The notes beneath the pieces were generated by a model. The model searched no databases, was not told the origin of the DNA, and was given only the letters and a program-made list of their open reading frames with translations. A program made the position numbers and the translations under genes. From Pempheris klunzingeri (lineage: Eukaryota; Chordata; Actinopteri; Acropomatiformes; Pempheridae), in contig NC_092032.1 of NCBI RefSeq assembly GCF_042242105.1, forward strand, positions 19,829,915 through 19,893,914: a stretch of 64,000 nucleotides of DNA, written 5' to 3'. Positions within the stretch are counted from its first letter, which is position 1. The number at the start of each line of letters is the position of its first letter. Below, piece by piece: positions 32,001-41,712 of this stretch.

Positions 32001-34772
32001 GCTTTATATTGCTGTCAGACAGCCATTTCCACAGGGATCTGTAGCCCATCTCTCTTTCCCATTGCTCTCTTCAAAGCCACCAGACTCCACTGACAAAAAC
32101 AGTAATTTTACCCTACAGAACACAGGAGTTGCTGGTCTACCGCTGCCTCGATCAGTGAGCTAACATGTTAGTTTAGACATGAACTAACCATTTAAAACAC
32201 CAAAGTGACACTAAAAATACAAGCAAACTGGCCGATTAAGGCAGCGGTAGATCAGCAACTCCTGTGTTCTGTGAGGTAAAATTAATGGTTTTGTCAATGG
32301 AGTTTGGTGCCACTGAAGAGCGTGAGGAGAGAGACAGAATAGCTTCAGTTCCTCATGTGAAACAGCTGTCTGATGGACATCAGTTTTCCTGCTGCTGCCA
32401 TCCACAACAGTACCTTCTTAGCTTCTGTGCCGGGACTCCTGGCTGCTCCTCCTAACTGGGAATGTGCTGACCGCCATCTATTGTAGGTAATACAATACTG
32501 ACTATGGATGAGTAAGTAAAAAATCCAAACTATCTCTTTAAATGTACCATTCACTTATCTAAATTGCAAAATGTCCTTAATACCTGCTGGAGGCTACAGC
32601 TTATTTAGGAAAGAAGCATCATTAAGGAACCAGCTGGAACAAAAACACTGAAGTTTAGTGCCACAGAGGGAAGAAGAAAAAGAAGAAGGTTATCAGACCA
32701 CCAACGAATGCTGCAGGGATGGTTTAGCTCTACTGTGGAGGAGGGAAATCCAGCCCGGCTTGAACGCTAAATCCAGACCTACCAAAGGGCACAACAGGTG
32801 CACAGTAAAAGCTGCTGTCAGTGCCGAAACATGCAGGAGGAATCACCATGCAATTAGAGCAAATTAGAAGAGAACTACTACAGGCAGGAGTAGTGTGGTG
32901 TTAGGATTATTCTTGGTTTACACACCATTTGACACGTGTAAAAGTGGATTTCCTGCAAAGAAACACAAATGATTAAATTAAAAGGCTGGATGCACGAAGA
33001 GATCAGTTTGTGCAGTTTGGATTTGATTCACACAGACATTAAATGTGTTATGTTTCATTACATTAGTTCCACACTTTTATCTGAGGCACTGACGCCTCCA
33101 CAGGAGATGCAAGCACTGCTGAGGGTGTGATCAAAAAGTACATCTCTCTCAAGACAAACAACCAAACCTGTATTCGGCGCCATCGTACTTTGTGCAGAAA
33201 GGGTTTGTTTTTAGAGACATAAGCGAGCTTGTCAACTCTTTTCTTGAATGTATTTATTAAAGGTTTGATCTAAAATGTCTGTGAGATATTCCTAAAGCCC
33301 ATGATGATGTCTTCAGGTCACATGTTTGGTCTGACCGACAATCCCAAACTCAAAGAGGTGCAACTTTCCAAATTATATATTGAAAATTCATATTCAAAGA
33401 CTTTGAATGTTTGGCTTCTGTGTTTAAAATATGAGAGAATATGATTAATTATCAAAGTCGTTGTAAAACAGCAACATCAGACCTTGAACGCACCACCAAA
33501 GCTTCTAAACTGTAATTTAATTTTCTATTTGAACTGCAGAACAAAAGATGTGTGCAGCGATTCATAGATCTGCATCCAGGTAAGTCGGCAAAAACTGCAA
33601 TTCAACACAAAACATCACACTTCCTGTGCATAACGTGTCTGTAGCAGACCTATGATGAACCAGGTGGTTGATGAAGTCAAACAGGGAGCGTGGTTGGCGC
33701 CTCGTGGTCTCACCTTCGATCATGTCCGGCGCCTTGCCTTGCTTCAGCACGCCGCCTGTGCTGAACCGCCTGGTCGCCAAGGACGCAGCCGACCGCAGCA
33801 GCAGGAACCTGCGGCCCACACGAGGACAAGACAGAACACAAACAAACAAACTATGAGATGACGCCGAGGCAAAGGAGTCCAGTTACATCCACGCTCTCAC
33901 TCCTCTAATTATAACCACCCAGAGGCATCTTTAATCCTGCCCTGCTGCTCCACAGCGAACAGCTGAGCACACTCTACTTTCTCCACCACGTAAAACTGAT
34001 GCTGTTACCAGATACTTCAGATCTGTTCTGCAGCTTTGTTCAGCAACAATCTGCTCCAACTGGTTCCAGTGAAAACACAAGAGGGAAATATAACAGCGGT
34101 TAATCCTGAATCCTAAATGACAATAAGACTTTTACTCCATTATACAGAGAAATACATTTCATGATTTTATGAATGATTATATTAATGATACCTTCTTTTC
34201 ATCCCTTTGTTTTATATTAAGTGCCATCCCACCTCTATCTCTAAGAGATGGTGTTATTGTAATAAGGATTATACCAACAGAACCCCTTCTTATTTGAGTT
34301 GTACGTATATATGTAAGTTATTCATAATGTATTTTTACTATATTCCTCCTTTTTGATATCTATTAACAAACATATTTCCTTTCTTGAATGGATAATATCG
34401 CCATGACTGTTTGGAACTAATACACAAGTATAAGTTCATGAAACATAATTCATATTTAAGACCTGAAACTTAAACCTGAATATGTGAATTAGTTTGCCCA
34501 GTTATAATAACTTTACAAACACTTGGGTACAGACCTTTTCTGGCTTTGGTATGAACATGACACACCCTTTATTTGTACAGTAAATCCCCACCCAGTTTTT
34601 CCTTCATTCACTCAGCTAAAAAAAGCCATAAAACATCCCTGCAGGCCAACAAATCTTTGACACAGGTAGTTTACAAGCACTCCTCGCATCAATTAGAGTG
34701 CTAATATGCTAAGGGCTAGCATTGCTCTTGTAATTAGCAGCTTAAGTGTCCCACTGACCTCGGTGAGAGCAT
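24618..34772 (-). CDS. acot9: Acyl-coenzyme A thioesterase 9, mitochondrial
   Basis: ACOT9 hydrolyses acyl-CoA to fatty acid and CoA in mitochondria. Coding exons: 34759-34772, 33714-33808, 31559-31604, 30741-30911, 30118-30155, 29948-30031, 29243-29346, 28336-28409, 28131-28198, 27283-27394, 27101-27191, 26543-26628, 26355-26442, 26101-26251, 24618-24673. All phases agree and give 425 aa (human 439). The N-terminus MLSPRFLLLRSAASLATRRF is a clear mitochondrial presequence made by joining a 14-base first coding exon to exon 2. Two HotDog thioesterase domains follow, roughly residues 66-205 and 285-400. The second carries the signature NRIFGGFLMRKAYEL (304-318). Recognisable conserved blocks include REIVGASTNW, KYLTFHNTVR, WVGKTS and NVFHFTF. 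Four introns carry family A repeats. Donor choice in exon 1 (CCGAG|gtcagt) is inferred from phase. Confidence 0.95.
24733..25085. repeat. Dispersed AAGTAACTAAGTA repeat, interrupted
   Basis: GTGGAAAGTAACTAAGTAGA and ACTCTCACTTTACTTGAG at 24733-24815 match one end of a common fish repeat. The matching continuation ACTCCACGACATCTCAGAG and TACTTTTTACTCCACTTT is found only at about 25020-25075. The roughly 200 bases between look like a separate insertion ending in TTTTGGGATAAATAAAG. Lies in acot9 intron 14. Confidence 0.55.
25130..25995. repeat. Foldback repeat family A, long copy
   Basis: Includes GGAACTGGTCCAGTAGATCA, a block (25210-25500) shared with 43290-43500, then GACAGCATTATGGAAAGGAT, CACCAGACTCCATTGA, a centre at about 25850-25900, and the inverted GAATGGAGTCTGGTGTGTGA. 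In acot9 intron 14. Confidence 0.75.
26038..26085. repeat. (TG)24 tract next to the acot9 exon 14 donor
   Basis: A perfect TG run on the plus strand. In the acot9 transcript it reads (CA)24 starting about 15 bases after the 5' splice site of exon 14. Confidence 0.95.
27445..28078. repeat. Foldback repeat family A, near-perfect palindrome
   Basis: The best-preserved palindrome in the window. The left arm reads GTAGGTCCACTAAAAG, GCTTGTTTGATCCACTGACA, GACAGCATCATGGAAAGGAT, CTGGAAGATCCTTTTGGTTT and CACCAGACTACATTCAC. The right arm carries the same blocks inverted, ending ACTTTTAGTGGTCCAC. The centre is near 27800-27840. In acot9 intron 9. Confidence 0.85.
28555..29105. repeat. Foldback repeat family A, copy in acot9 intron 7
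   Basis: The left arm has CACCAGACTCCATTGACAAAA. The right arm has TGAATGGAGTCTGGTGTGTT, GGATCTTCCAGGTCTCTCTC, ATGACGCTGTCACACACTTA and CGATCTACCGGACCAATTCC. The central spacer is about 28740. Confidence 0.8.
30318..30490. repeat. Dispersed repeat family B, copy 1
   Basis: Contains GGAAAATGTTCACTGAGCTG, AAGTCGGCTCATTGAC, TTCCATCCAATCAGACTTCT, TGGAGTCGCCCCCTGCTGGA and GAAGCTACAAACACTTA. The same blocks in the same order occur at 52520-52756 and, partly and inverted, at 39848-39962. In acot9 intron 4. Confidence 0.8.
30719..30738. repeat. TG tract abutting the acot9 exon 4 donor
   Basis: In the acot9 transcript the donor reads AG|gtgcacacacaca, so the CA run begins inside the 5' splice-site region. 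Confidence 0.9.
31816..32542. repeat. Foldback repeat family A, complete copy with TTAA ends
   Basis: Left end TTTAAGGGGGTAGTTTGGA, right end TCCAAACTATCTCTTTAAA, which are 15-20 base terminal inverted repeats bounded by TTAA. The subterminal GATGGCGGTCGGCACA is mirrored by TGTGCTGACCGCCATC. The body is palindromic around about 32170-32200. It is 727 bp long and non-coding. It lies in acot9 intron 2. Confidence 0.85.
33265..33400. repeat. Eroded MITE fragment
   Basis: Carries AAAATGTCTGTGAGATATTC, GATGATGTCTTCAGGTCACA and GACAATCCCAAACTCAAAGA, the interior of the CAACTAAT-type MITE. No preserved ends. Confidence 0.45.
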
Positions 34773-34945
34773 TGTGGTATCCGGGGCTCGGGGGTCTAAA
34801 AAAGCCGGCGAGATGAGCAAACAGGAATGAAAAATCAGTTTTGCTCTTCAGGCTGCTGCTGCTGTGCCAAAGTGCCAGGAAATGGGCAGTGCACGGCTTC
34901 CGCGTTGGCATTCGGTCCCGCCCACTACGTCATGACGCATGACGA
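34773..34945 (-). promoter_or_regulatory. acot9: acot9 5' UTR and promoter
   Basis: Upstream of the acot9 ATG is a moderately CpG-rich region with a GC box (TCCCGCCCAC on plus, 34916-34925) and an adjacent CRE-like TACGTCATGACG (34927-34938). No TATA box is evident, so initiation probably lies between these sites and 34800. Two longer ATG-initiated frames start in this leader. One of them, at 34911, runs past the donor without fitting the phase of exon 2. Confidence 0.5.
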
Positions 34946-35892
34946 ACGTCCCGGAAATGGATACTCCCTCAGTTCAGCCTGTCAGGCACTCCTCCTCGCA
35001 GGTAGGTCCCTCCCTGTGAACCAGAGGCTACTGTTTATATCATGGAAACATACTGTGGTCTTGTAGCTGTTTCCAAAACAATAGTATCTCAAAAAAAGAC
35101 GGTTACACCAAAAATATTTATACTGGGTGACCCATCAGTCCTGGGTGACAGATTTTAGTGTAAGATATGTCAAAACATTCCTGCAAATATTTGGCCTGCG
35201 ACCAAGTAAAGATAAATTTAGTTACTTTCCGATCATGAGCGAATGAAATATGATCTATTGCAGCTGGTAAAACTGGAGTTAATTCTAATTTAATTTAGTA
35301 ATGCATCCACAGGGATCACTTAAGTCTTATCTCAGTATTTAATAGTACATAATAATTTATTTATTTATTATATTTTGTAGTCTGAATCTGCAAAGTGCAG
35401 TAAAAAAGTGGAGCATTCGCTCCTGAAATGTAATGGATTACAAGAATAAAGTGTCTGAAAACTGTATGCGGTCAAAATGTTGGTCTGCCTGATTAAAACC
35501 TGTGACACAACTAACGTTATTGTCATTAAAATGTGAGTTTCAAACTATTTAACAACTCTAATACGGTCCTAGATTACAATGAACCTGCCCTGACCATATT
35601 TTATGAAAAAGTTGATATGAAACAATTACAAATAGATAATGCTGTGACATATATTTAACATTTCAGATCTTGGACAGCAGGGGTAGTGTTTCAAAAACAA
35701 GTTAAGAATGTGCTCCTTGGTCCATTTAGTCTGTTTTATATCCCCCATAATTTTTACTTAGAATAGAAAAGGGTCCAGGTTCTTAAGGGTTAAGTAAAGT
35801 ACTTGAGTAAATGTATTTATTTACTTCCCACCATTGGAAAAATACCTCGCCATTAAAAATAAACCATCTTATGACGGCATTGCAACAATCTC

Positions 35893-36041
35893 GTCACATG
35901 ACTGCCCTCCTGCGCTCCGATTGGCTGAGAAACAGCAAGCGGGTGTCGCTGATTGGTCAGAAATCCGAGCGCTGTGAGGTGCCGACCAATCGCGTTCGAG
36001 CGAGAGCCGGATATAAAAGCCCCGATGTAAACAAAGGAGCG
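35893..36041 (+). promoter_or_regulatory. sat1: sat1 core promoter (CCAAT boxes and TATA box)
   Basis: Three CCAAT-type elements (ATTGG at 35920-35924 and 35952-35956, CCAAT at 35986-35990) precede a TATAAAAG box at 36012-36019. This puts transcription start near 36040. An E-box-like GTCACATGAC sits at 35893-35902. The sequence downstream is CpG-rich. The acot9 start is about 1.2 kb away in the opposite direction, so the two genes share a divergent upstream region. Confidence 0.75.
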
Positions 36042-36085
36042 GGCAGTTGGACGGCAGCGACCCGGCGGAGGGTGATCATAACTGG

Positions 36086-36148
36086 ATGTGCTTGTCTCGA
36101 CGAACGCGTCCGGACCAGAGGCTGACTGTGGGGAAAAAGCCACTGTGA
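36086..36148 (+). CDS. Upstream ORF 1 in the sat1 leader
   Basis: An ATG about 45 bases after the predicted transcription start opens a 20-codon frame that ends 79 bases before the sat1 ATG. The context (GGATGTG) is weak to moderate. It is counted as a regulatory reading frame, not a protein claim. Confidence 0.4.
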   Translation: MCLSRRTRPDQRLTVGKKPL

Positions 36149-36153
36149 AGCGA

Positions 36154-36288
36154 ATGAAGAAACATCTAATCTTTCACTTCACATACAGAGGACTTCTAAC
36201 GAGAGGAAAAAAGAGTAAAAGAAGAAAATGGAGTATAAATTACGAAAAGCTGAACCCAGGGACGTGTCTGATATATTACGACTGGTGA
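36154..36288 (+). CDS. Upstream ORF 2 overlapping the sat1 start
   Basis: An ATG at 36154 (GCGAATGA) opens a 44-codon frame, different from sat1, whose stop lies 61 bases inside sat1 exon 1. A ribosome using it could not reach the sat1 ATG by simple reinitiation. The encoded peptide is Lys/Arg-rich and not a known protein. Confidence 0.4.
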   Translation: MKKHLIFHFTYRGLLTRGKKSKRRKWSINYEKLNPGTCLIYYDW

Positions 36289-39200
36289 AGGTAGGCCCGA
36301 GGACCGCAACACACCACAACACACCACAACACACCACAACACACCACATATGGGCCGTTAAAATGAAATTACTCGATATTAATTACCCAGAACGTAGCTT
36401 AGCTAGCTAGCTAATTGTTGCTAACAGTGAAAACGTGACCACGACTTTTCCCCCGGAGCTGAACGTTTCACATTTAAAGCATTTAAAGCGTCTTAAATAG
36501 TGAATCACATCGTCTGATGGTGACTAAGAAGCAGGTGGAAAATGTCCGGAGGATGTCCGAGTGTGAGATTAGTGTCGTCGGCCTTTTGTTTACAGCCAGA
36601 CGGCTCATATCCGGGTCTCCATATATGGTCAGCCTATGTGCTTATCAAGGAAATGTTCATGACGGGTTTATAACTGCTGGCCTCACTTAAATAACACAAC
36701 CAGGGCAGCATCTAGATGTTCCCTCCATAACTGTCCCACTGCTAATGATCCACTCATTATTCAGCCTGCGAAATGTTAATGAAGAGTTAAAAAAAATACC
36801 AGGAGGAGGCTTTAAATCCCCTCTGATCAACAGCCCACAAGCAAACTATATCCAATTTATGGTCTCATAAAGTCGAGAAAAGCTTGAAATAGTCACATTA
36901 AATAAACTGGAGCTGCTAAATCCAGCCAGCAACCACATTTTGACAATTATAGTCGGCTTTTTAAAGCAGCCAGCCCAACATGTTGACCAATATTGGCTCA
37001 TCACACATGTTTATGACTAAGGCTGCCACCGATTAATCTCCTGATTATTTTCTCCATTAGTTGTTTGGTGTAGAAAACATTAGAAAACAGTGGAAAAGGT
37101 CCATTACACTACACCAGGACATAAGATGGCTTCATCTGTGAGTGCAAAACCAAGAGAAGCATCAGAGTTTTACATTTGAGAACGTGGAACAATCACATCT
37201 TTGTGGAATCATTAGTTAATTATAAAACTGGTCGCTAGTTTGTTTTCTGTCCAACTAATAATCGATTCGTGGATTAATCATTGCAGCTGTAGGCTTATCA
37301 TCATGTTATTCAACAACTGGAACTCCTCCTATGAAGCATCCATAGTTCATGTACAGATTACTTCATATATTACAGTTAGAACATCTCCTTATGAATGTTA
37401 AAGGGCTAAAAATAGCCGTCTTGCTGTTACATGCTTTGTCCACCAGACAAATAAACTGACTAATGGCTGACTGGTGTTAGTTGTCACCACTAAACATGTT
37501 GTTTTTGTCTTTTTTGTTAAAGGAACTTGCAAAATACGAAGAGATGGAGCACCAGGTGACACTGACTGAGAAAGGTGAGCTTTTAGGTAACCAATCTATC
37601 TACATTCACAGATTATTAGTATTCTGTCTTCATTTTTCTTATTTTCCTCGCAGAACTCCTTGAGGATGGATTCGGTGACACCCCGTTTTACCATTGCATC
37701 ATCGCTGAAATCCAAGGAGAGAACAGCAGTGATGGTGAGAGCCGACCCAACCCCACAACCCTTAGAAAAAAAACAGTAACTTCAGTCGAAGCCGCAGCCC
37801 AAACCTCAAAGCTCCTTCCCCAGGAAGCTGCTCTAGATCGAGTGACATCAGGTTCACACCAAGACATCAAGTTACCTGGTTAACTCATTGTTGACGCGTT
37901 CAGGAGAGCTTCAGCAGCTGTCAGGCACCACAAGAGTTCTGGGCATTCACAACTTCACCGCCGTCACAGTGCAACATGTTTCTTTAATGTGGAAGAGTGT
38001 TAGTTAGAGAATACCCTCTCTTTTATAAACTAAAAAGAGGAAGTTCAAATCTTCTGTGTCACTCGTAAACCTACAGTGTGGTTTAACTGAAGTTTGTTTC
38101 AGCTCTTTATTTTTTATGTTTTAGCTCCTTGGCTTTTTTTCCCACTCAAATCACATTAAAAAAAATCTATTTATCACAGGTTTAATTAGTTTGTTAGCAT
38201 ATCAATAAATAAAAGTCAGAATCAAGCTGGGAACCTTCAGATTACCAGACGACTGCTCGAGCTCAGACCAAGCAGCAAAAACAGGGCCGTGCTAACGGTG
38301 CTAACGGGGGTTAGCGGCTCAGTCTTGCTCGCCAGCGTGTGTAGTAACGCAGCGACTAGCTGACCAGTGGGATCTGAATACTCAGTGTTGTTCCTGCATG
38401 CCGCTGTGACGTGAAACATTAGGCAGCCAATCACCAGCAGGTTTAGATCTTGGTACAAGCAGGCTGCATGTTTATTCAGGTATCAAAATCTGGTTCCAGA
38501 TGATGAGGCTTGTTTCAGTACTTTCTAGCATCGAAGCACTTAGTCTGTGCCGTAAAAGTATTGTAGTTTGGTAACCAACCGTAGTATTAATGCCACAGCA
38601 CAAGAGGGGGAAAAAGAGGACGCAGATTCTATTTTGCATTTTGAAAATTAGGCAGAAATGTCAGAAATTAAGGCCAGGAATTTAAAAAAAAGTTTGTTTT
38701 TGTATGTCGAGTATTTTAGCCTCAACTTTTCTACTTTATCCTCAAAATGCCAAATAAATAGAACAATGTTCCTCCTTGTTTGTCTCATGCCTGCTCCGAA
38801 CACTCCCAGACTTTAATGATCTCACTTCCCAGCGTAACGTCTCTGAGGTTCGAGCTTGTGCTTGTTGCTTCCACCACCTGCTCAGACTGACAATGTAACC
38901 TAAAGGCTATACTGTGTGCGCTTCCTGTTTTTGTTAAATGCTGCTTTAACTGTATCATCATCACAGCCGAGTAGTCGGGCGTCCGGCTGCAGCTGCTCGA
39001 GCTTTTCATAAATAGATTTCAGATTTTATCTTTAATAACTGCACACTTCAATTTGATTCATAGTCTGTTTAAATGTTTGTCATTTACACGTCTAAGCTGC
39101 ACTAGAAAAAATGAATTATGTATTTAATTTTAAATGTATAGAGGAAATGATGCATTCAAGAGCTCAGACTGCACATTAAATGCATCACAAAACCACGTAG

Positions 39201-40935
39201 CTATAACATATGTATGAATACAGGTATGTAGGTATAATAATGAACACAATGACCTTAAATAGAGCTGGCAGTAGTGACACCAGAGGAGCTGAAACATTTA
39301 CAAATATTGCAAACGGCGGCAATTAAATGCATCACAATGAAGTGTATAAAACCTGACACCCCCCCGACATAATATATGGCCTGAGGGGTTATGGGGAACA
39401 GAAGACTTCAGAAAGAGGGAAGTGATCTGAACACCTCTATGTATGTGCAGCAGCAGGATACTCAGACGTTTCATTCCCGTCTCTCCAGGTCTGAAGGTGG
39501 TGGGTTTCGCCATGTACTACTTCACGTATGACCCCTGGGTGGGCAAGCAGCTCTACCTGGAGGACTTCTACGTGATGGAGCAGTACAGAGGTAAGAATAT
39601 ACTCCGCTCCACCTTTTAATCTGTTTTAATGAGCTCTGTCTTTTCTTGTTTGAGGAAACATATGGAGCTGAGCTAGCGTAGCACCTAGCGTAGCACCTCA
39701 GAGCTCTTACTTCCTGTTAGTACGCAGCATTTTGACCTTTTTCTACTGCACAAGATTTTACTGAATGTTTTGTGTTCTTCTTCTGCTCATATATGTGCTG
39801 TTCACGCTGGCACAACCTTTAGCCTTTAGCTTAGGAGCAGGTTAGCCCAGATTGGATGGAAGTCAATGAGAAAATGAGCCGACTTCTCTCCTGATTTATC
39901 AGCTCAGTGATCAGTTTCTGCTCTCAGTCTCTAGTTTACTGTCTTCTTCAGCACAGCAGGATGTTCATTTAGTAAATCATGGTCCATTTAGAGGAAGATA
40001 AATGGTAAAGCAGTCAATCAATCACAACAAGCTGAGCTAAGGATACGCAGCGTGAAAATGTGAGATATGCACCAGCGAAAGAAAAACTTCCATCGCCGCC
40101 TGCATTAATGGACAATAAAGCTTTTCCATCTTGACTCCTCCAGGGCTGGGCATCGGTTCGGAGCTCCTGCGCCACCTCAGTGATGTGAGTATGTTTGCAG
40201 GACGTGTCAGAACAGAATAAATGATTAAACGGGAACATTAAAATCCAGGTTTCAGACCCCTGACTGTCAAACAGGTCGCAGTAGGTGAGATATAAACACC
40301 TTCCTGCACAGCTAAGTAGCTGCACGTGTAATGAGCATGAATTGAACAAGCAAATTAAGAAAAGTGAAGCCACGTTATGACGAAACACTGAACTAATGAG
40401 AACGAGAATAAGGAAAACTAATATGGGAAGTAAGTGGCAGTAAAAATGAGACAAAGTGAGTGTTTTGGATCAATAGTTTGTTTTCTTATCGCCAGGTTAC
40501 AGTGGAAAACAAATAAAAGAATAAAGGACAATTTAGCACATTTAAAACATTGCATTTTTTATATATTCTGTATTAACTGGAGTCTGAAAGTTGGATTTAC
40601 TAATAACACTGTTGAGTTGCATTATGGGAAATGTAGGATTTAGTGTTTTGGGAGCTTGACCCTTACTAGAGTCGGTATAACTTCTGACCAAACCTTTTGT
40701 CTCCGACTTTTCTGGAAGCGTGACGTCAAACCCCCTTTAACTCTCGTCCCTCCTCCAGCTGGCGATGAAGACGCGCTGCACCGGCATGATGTTCGTGGTG
40801 GCGGAGAACAACGAGCCGTCCGTCCAGTTCTACAAGCGGCGCGGTGCCGAGGACCTCTCCCAGGAGGAGGGCTGGAGGCTCTTCAGGTTCGACAAGAGCA
40901 GCCTCGTCAAGATGGCCACTCCAGCCGAGGAGTGA
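36228..40935 (+). CDS. sat1: Spermidine/spermine N1-acetyltransferase 1
   Basis: SSAT transfers acetyl from acetyl-CoA to the N1 amine of spermidine or spermine in the cytosol. It is the rate-limiting step of polyamine catabolism and export. Exons: 36228-36290, 37523-37574, 37654-37734, 39489-39590, 40144-40184, 40759-40935. All phases agree, giving 171 aa, the same length as human SAT1. The protein is a single GNAT domain. The acetyl-CoA loop is YRGLGIGS (98-105), the substrate region is [12 protein letters not shown] (71-82), and the catalytic-type tyrosine is Y138 in FYKRRG. The C-terminus is MATPAEE. The human protein ends MATEE, a tail needed for its fast turnover, so a Pro-Ala insertion is present here. 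The start lies in a good context (AAAATGG). Two upstream ORFs and intron elements may regulate it. Confidence 0.97.
36309..36350 (+). repeat. 10-bp minisatellite after the sat1 exon 1 donor
   Basis: Four copies of ACACCACAAC start about 19 bases into sat1 intron 1. The motif is CA-rich in the transcript. Confidence 0.9.
37012..37020 (+). promoter_or_regulatory. Match to the polyamine-response element core
   Basis: TATGACTAA at this site is identical to the 9-bp polyamine-response element I recall from the human SSAT upstream region (an NRF2-binding site). Here it is in intron 1, at the edge of a MITE. A chance match is possible. Confidence 0.3.
37021..37296. repeat. MITE with GGCTGCCACCGATTAATC end
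   Basis: Left end GGCTGCCACCGATTAATCTC, right end GATTAATCATTGCAGCTGTAGG, which are imperfect inverted repeats. The interior has TCCATTAGTTGTTTGGTGTAG and ACACCAGGACATAAGATGGC. Lies in sat1 intron 1. Best-preserved member of this family in the window. Confidence 0.7.
39848..39962. repeat. Dispersed repeat family B, inverted partial copy
   Basis: Reverse complement of the family B blocks: ATTGGATGGAAGTCAATGAG, TGAGCCGACTTCTC, TTTATCAGCTCAGTGA and TCTCTAGTTTACTGTCTTCT. In sat1 intron 4. Confidence 0.75.
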
Positions 40936-41201
40936 CGGACGGAGGGAGGAGGGAGAGGAGGGGAAGCATGATGGGAGTCTGACCGGAGACGTCCGACTCC
41001 TCTGCTTCTCTCTCCATTCAGACAAGTTAATTCATAGATCAGCTTTTAAAAATTCTGTGTCACAGTAACATGATTGTGTGTGTAGTTCAGTCTTAGAAAA
41101 CCTTTTGTCTGTTTCTGATTTATAACTCAATCACTTGTTTTTCCAACATTTAACTATTCTGTTAGTAATTAGAGTGAAGAGTTCATATCACTGAAGTCTG
41201 C

Positions 41202-41207
41202 AATAAA
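41202..41207 (+). terminator. sat1: sat1 poly(A) signal
   Basis: AATAAA lies 267 bases after the sat1 stop. It is followed within 30 bases by GATCACACACATCGTAG and then G/T-containing sequence. It is the first canonical signal downstream and gives a short 3' UTR. Confidence 0.75.
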
Positions 41208-41376
41208 ACGATCACTGATCACACACATCGTAGTGGACTCCACTTTAAGCACCTCGGAAACTAAAACACGTTTCAGTAGCTTGATTGCTGACAAAACGAG
41301 CTCAGGGTGCCTTTAGTGGCTGCTCTGGAGCTTTTGGTCTTTTGGAGTTTGTAGGGAAATAAGATGTCCGTTATTC

Positions 41377-41712
41377 TTAAAGGGGAAACTCTGCCACTTT
41401 ATATGTGGATGTCCAGCCAGCGTTGATGGTAAATGTAGTCCATTGAAGCAGTGGATTTCTCCTGCATGCAGAGCCGTGGAAGTGGTGCCTACATTTACCA
41501 CAATGCATTGCATTGGCGGCTCAGAAAATGACCAAAAACTGGCGAATGCTGAAATTCACTGCAGCAGAACAGGCTGATTCTGATTGGCCGACAGAGTCTG
41601 TAGTTCTTCCTGGTTACCGATGACTGAAACGACAGCGCAGGTGACCAGGAAGTACAACAGCAAGAGGACACTGATTGGACACCCACATTAAATGCTGCCA
41701 AGTTTCCCTTTA
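41377..41712. repeat. TTAA-bounded MITE
   Basis: TTAA then AGGGGAAACTCTGCCA on the left, and TGCCAAGTTTCCCT then TTAA on the right. These are 14-16 base imperfect terminal inverted repeats inside a TTAA duplication, a pattern expected of piggyBac-type non-autonomous elements. 336 bp, non-coding. Its ends resemble those of family A (AGGGGTAGTTTGG). Confidence 0.7.

Noticed and set aside
37735-39488. Possible polyamine-regulated poison exon of sat1, as known between exons 3 and 4 in mammals
   Set aside because: Intron 3 is large enough (1.75 kb), but I could not find a segment with convincing splice sites at both ends. Alignment to the mammalian exon would decide.
40014-40454. 146-codon minus-strand ORF
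   Set aside because: Antisense across sat1 exon 5 and its flanking introns. Composition is what random frames give.
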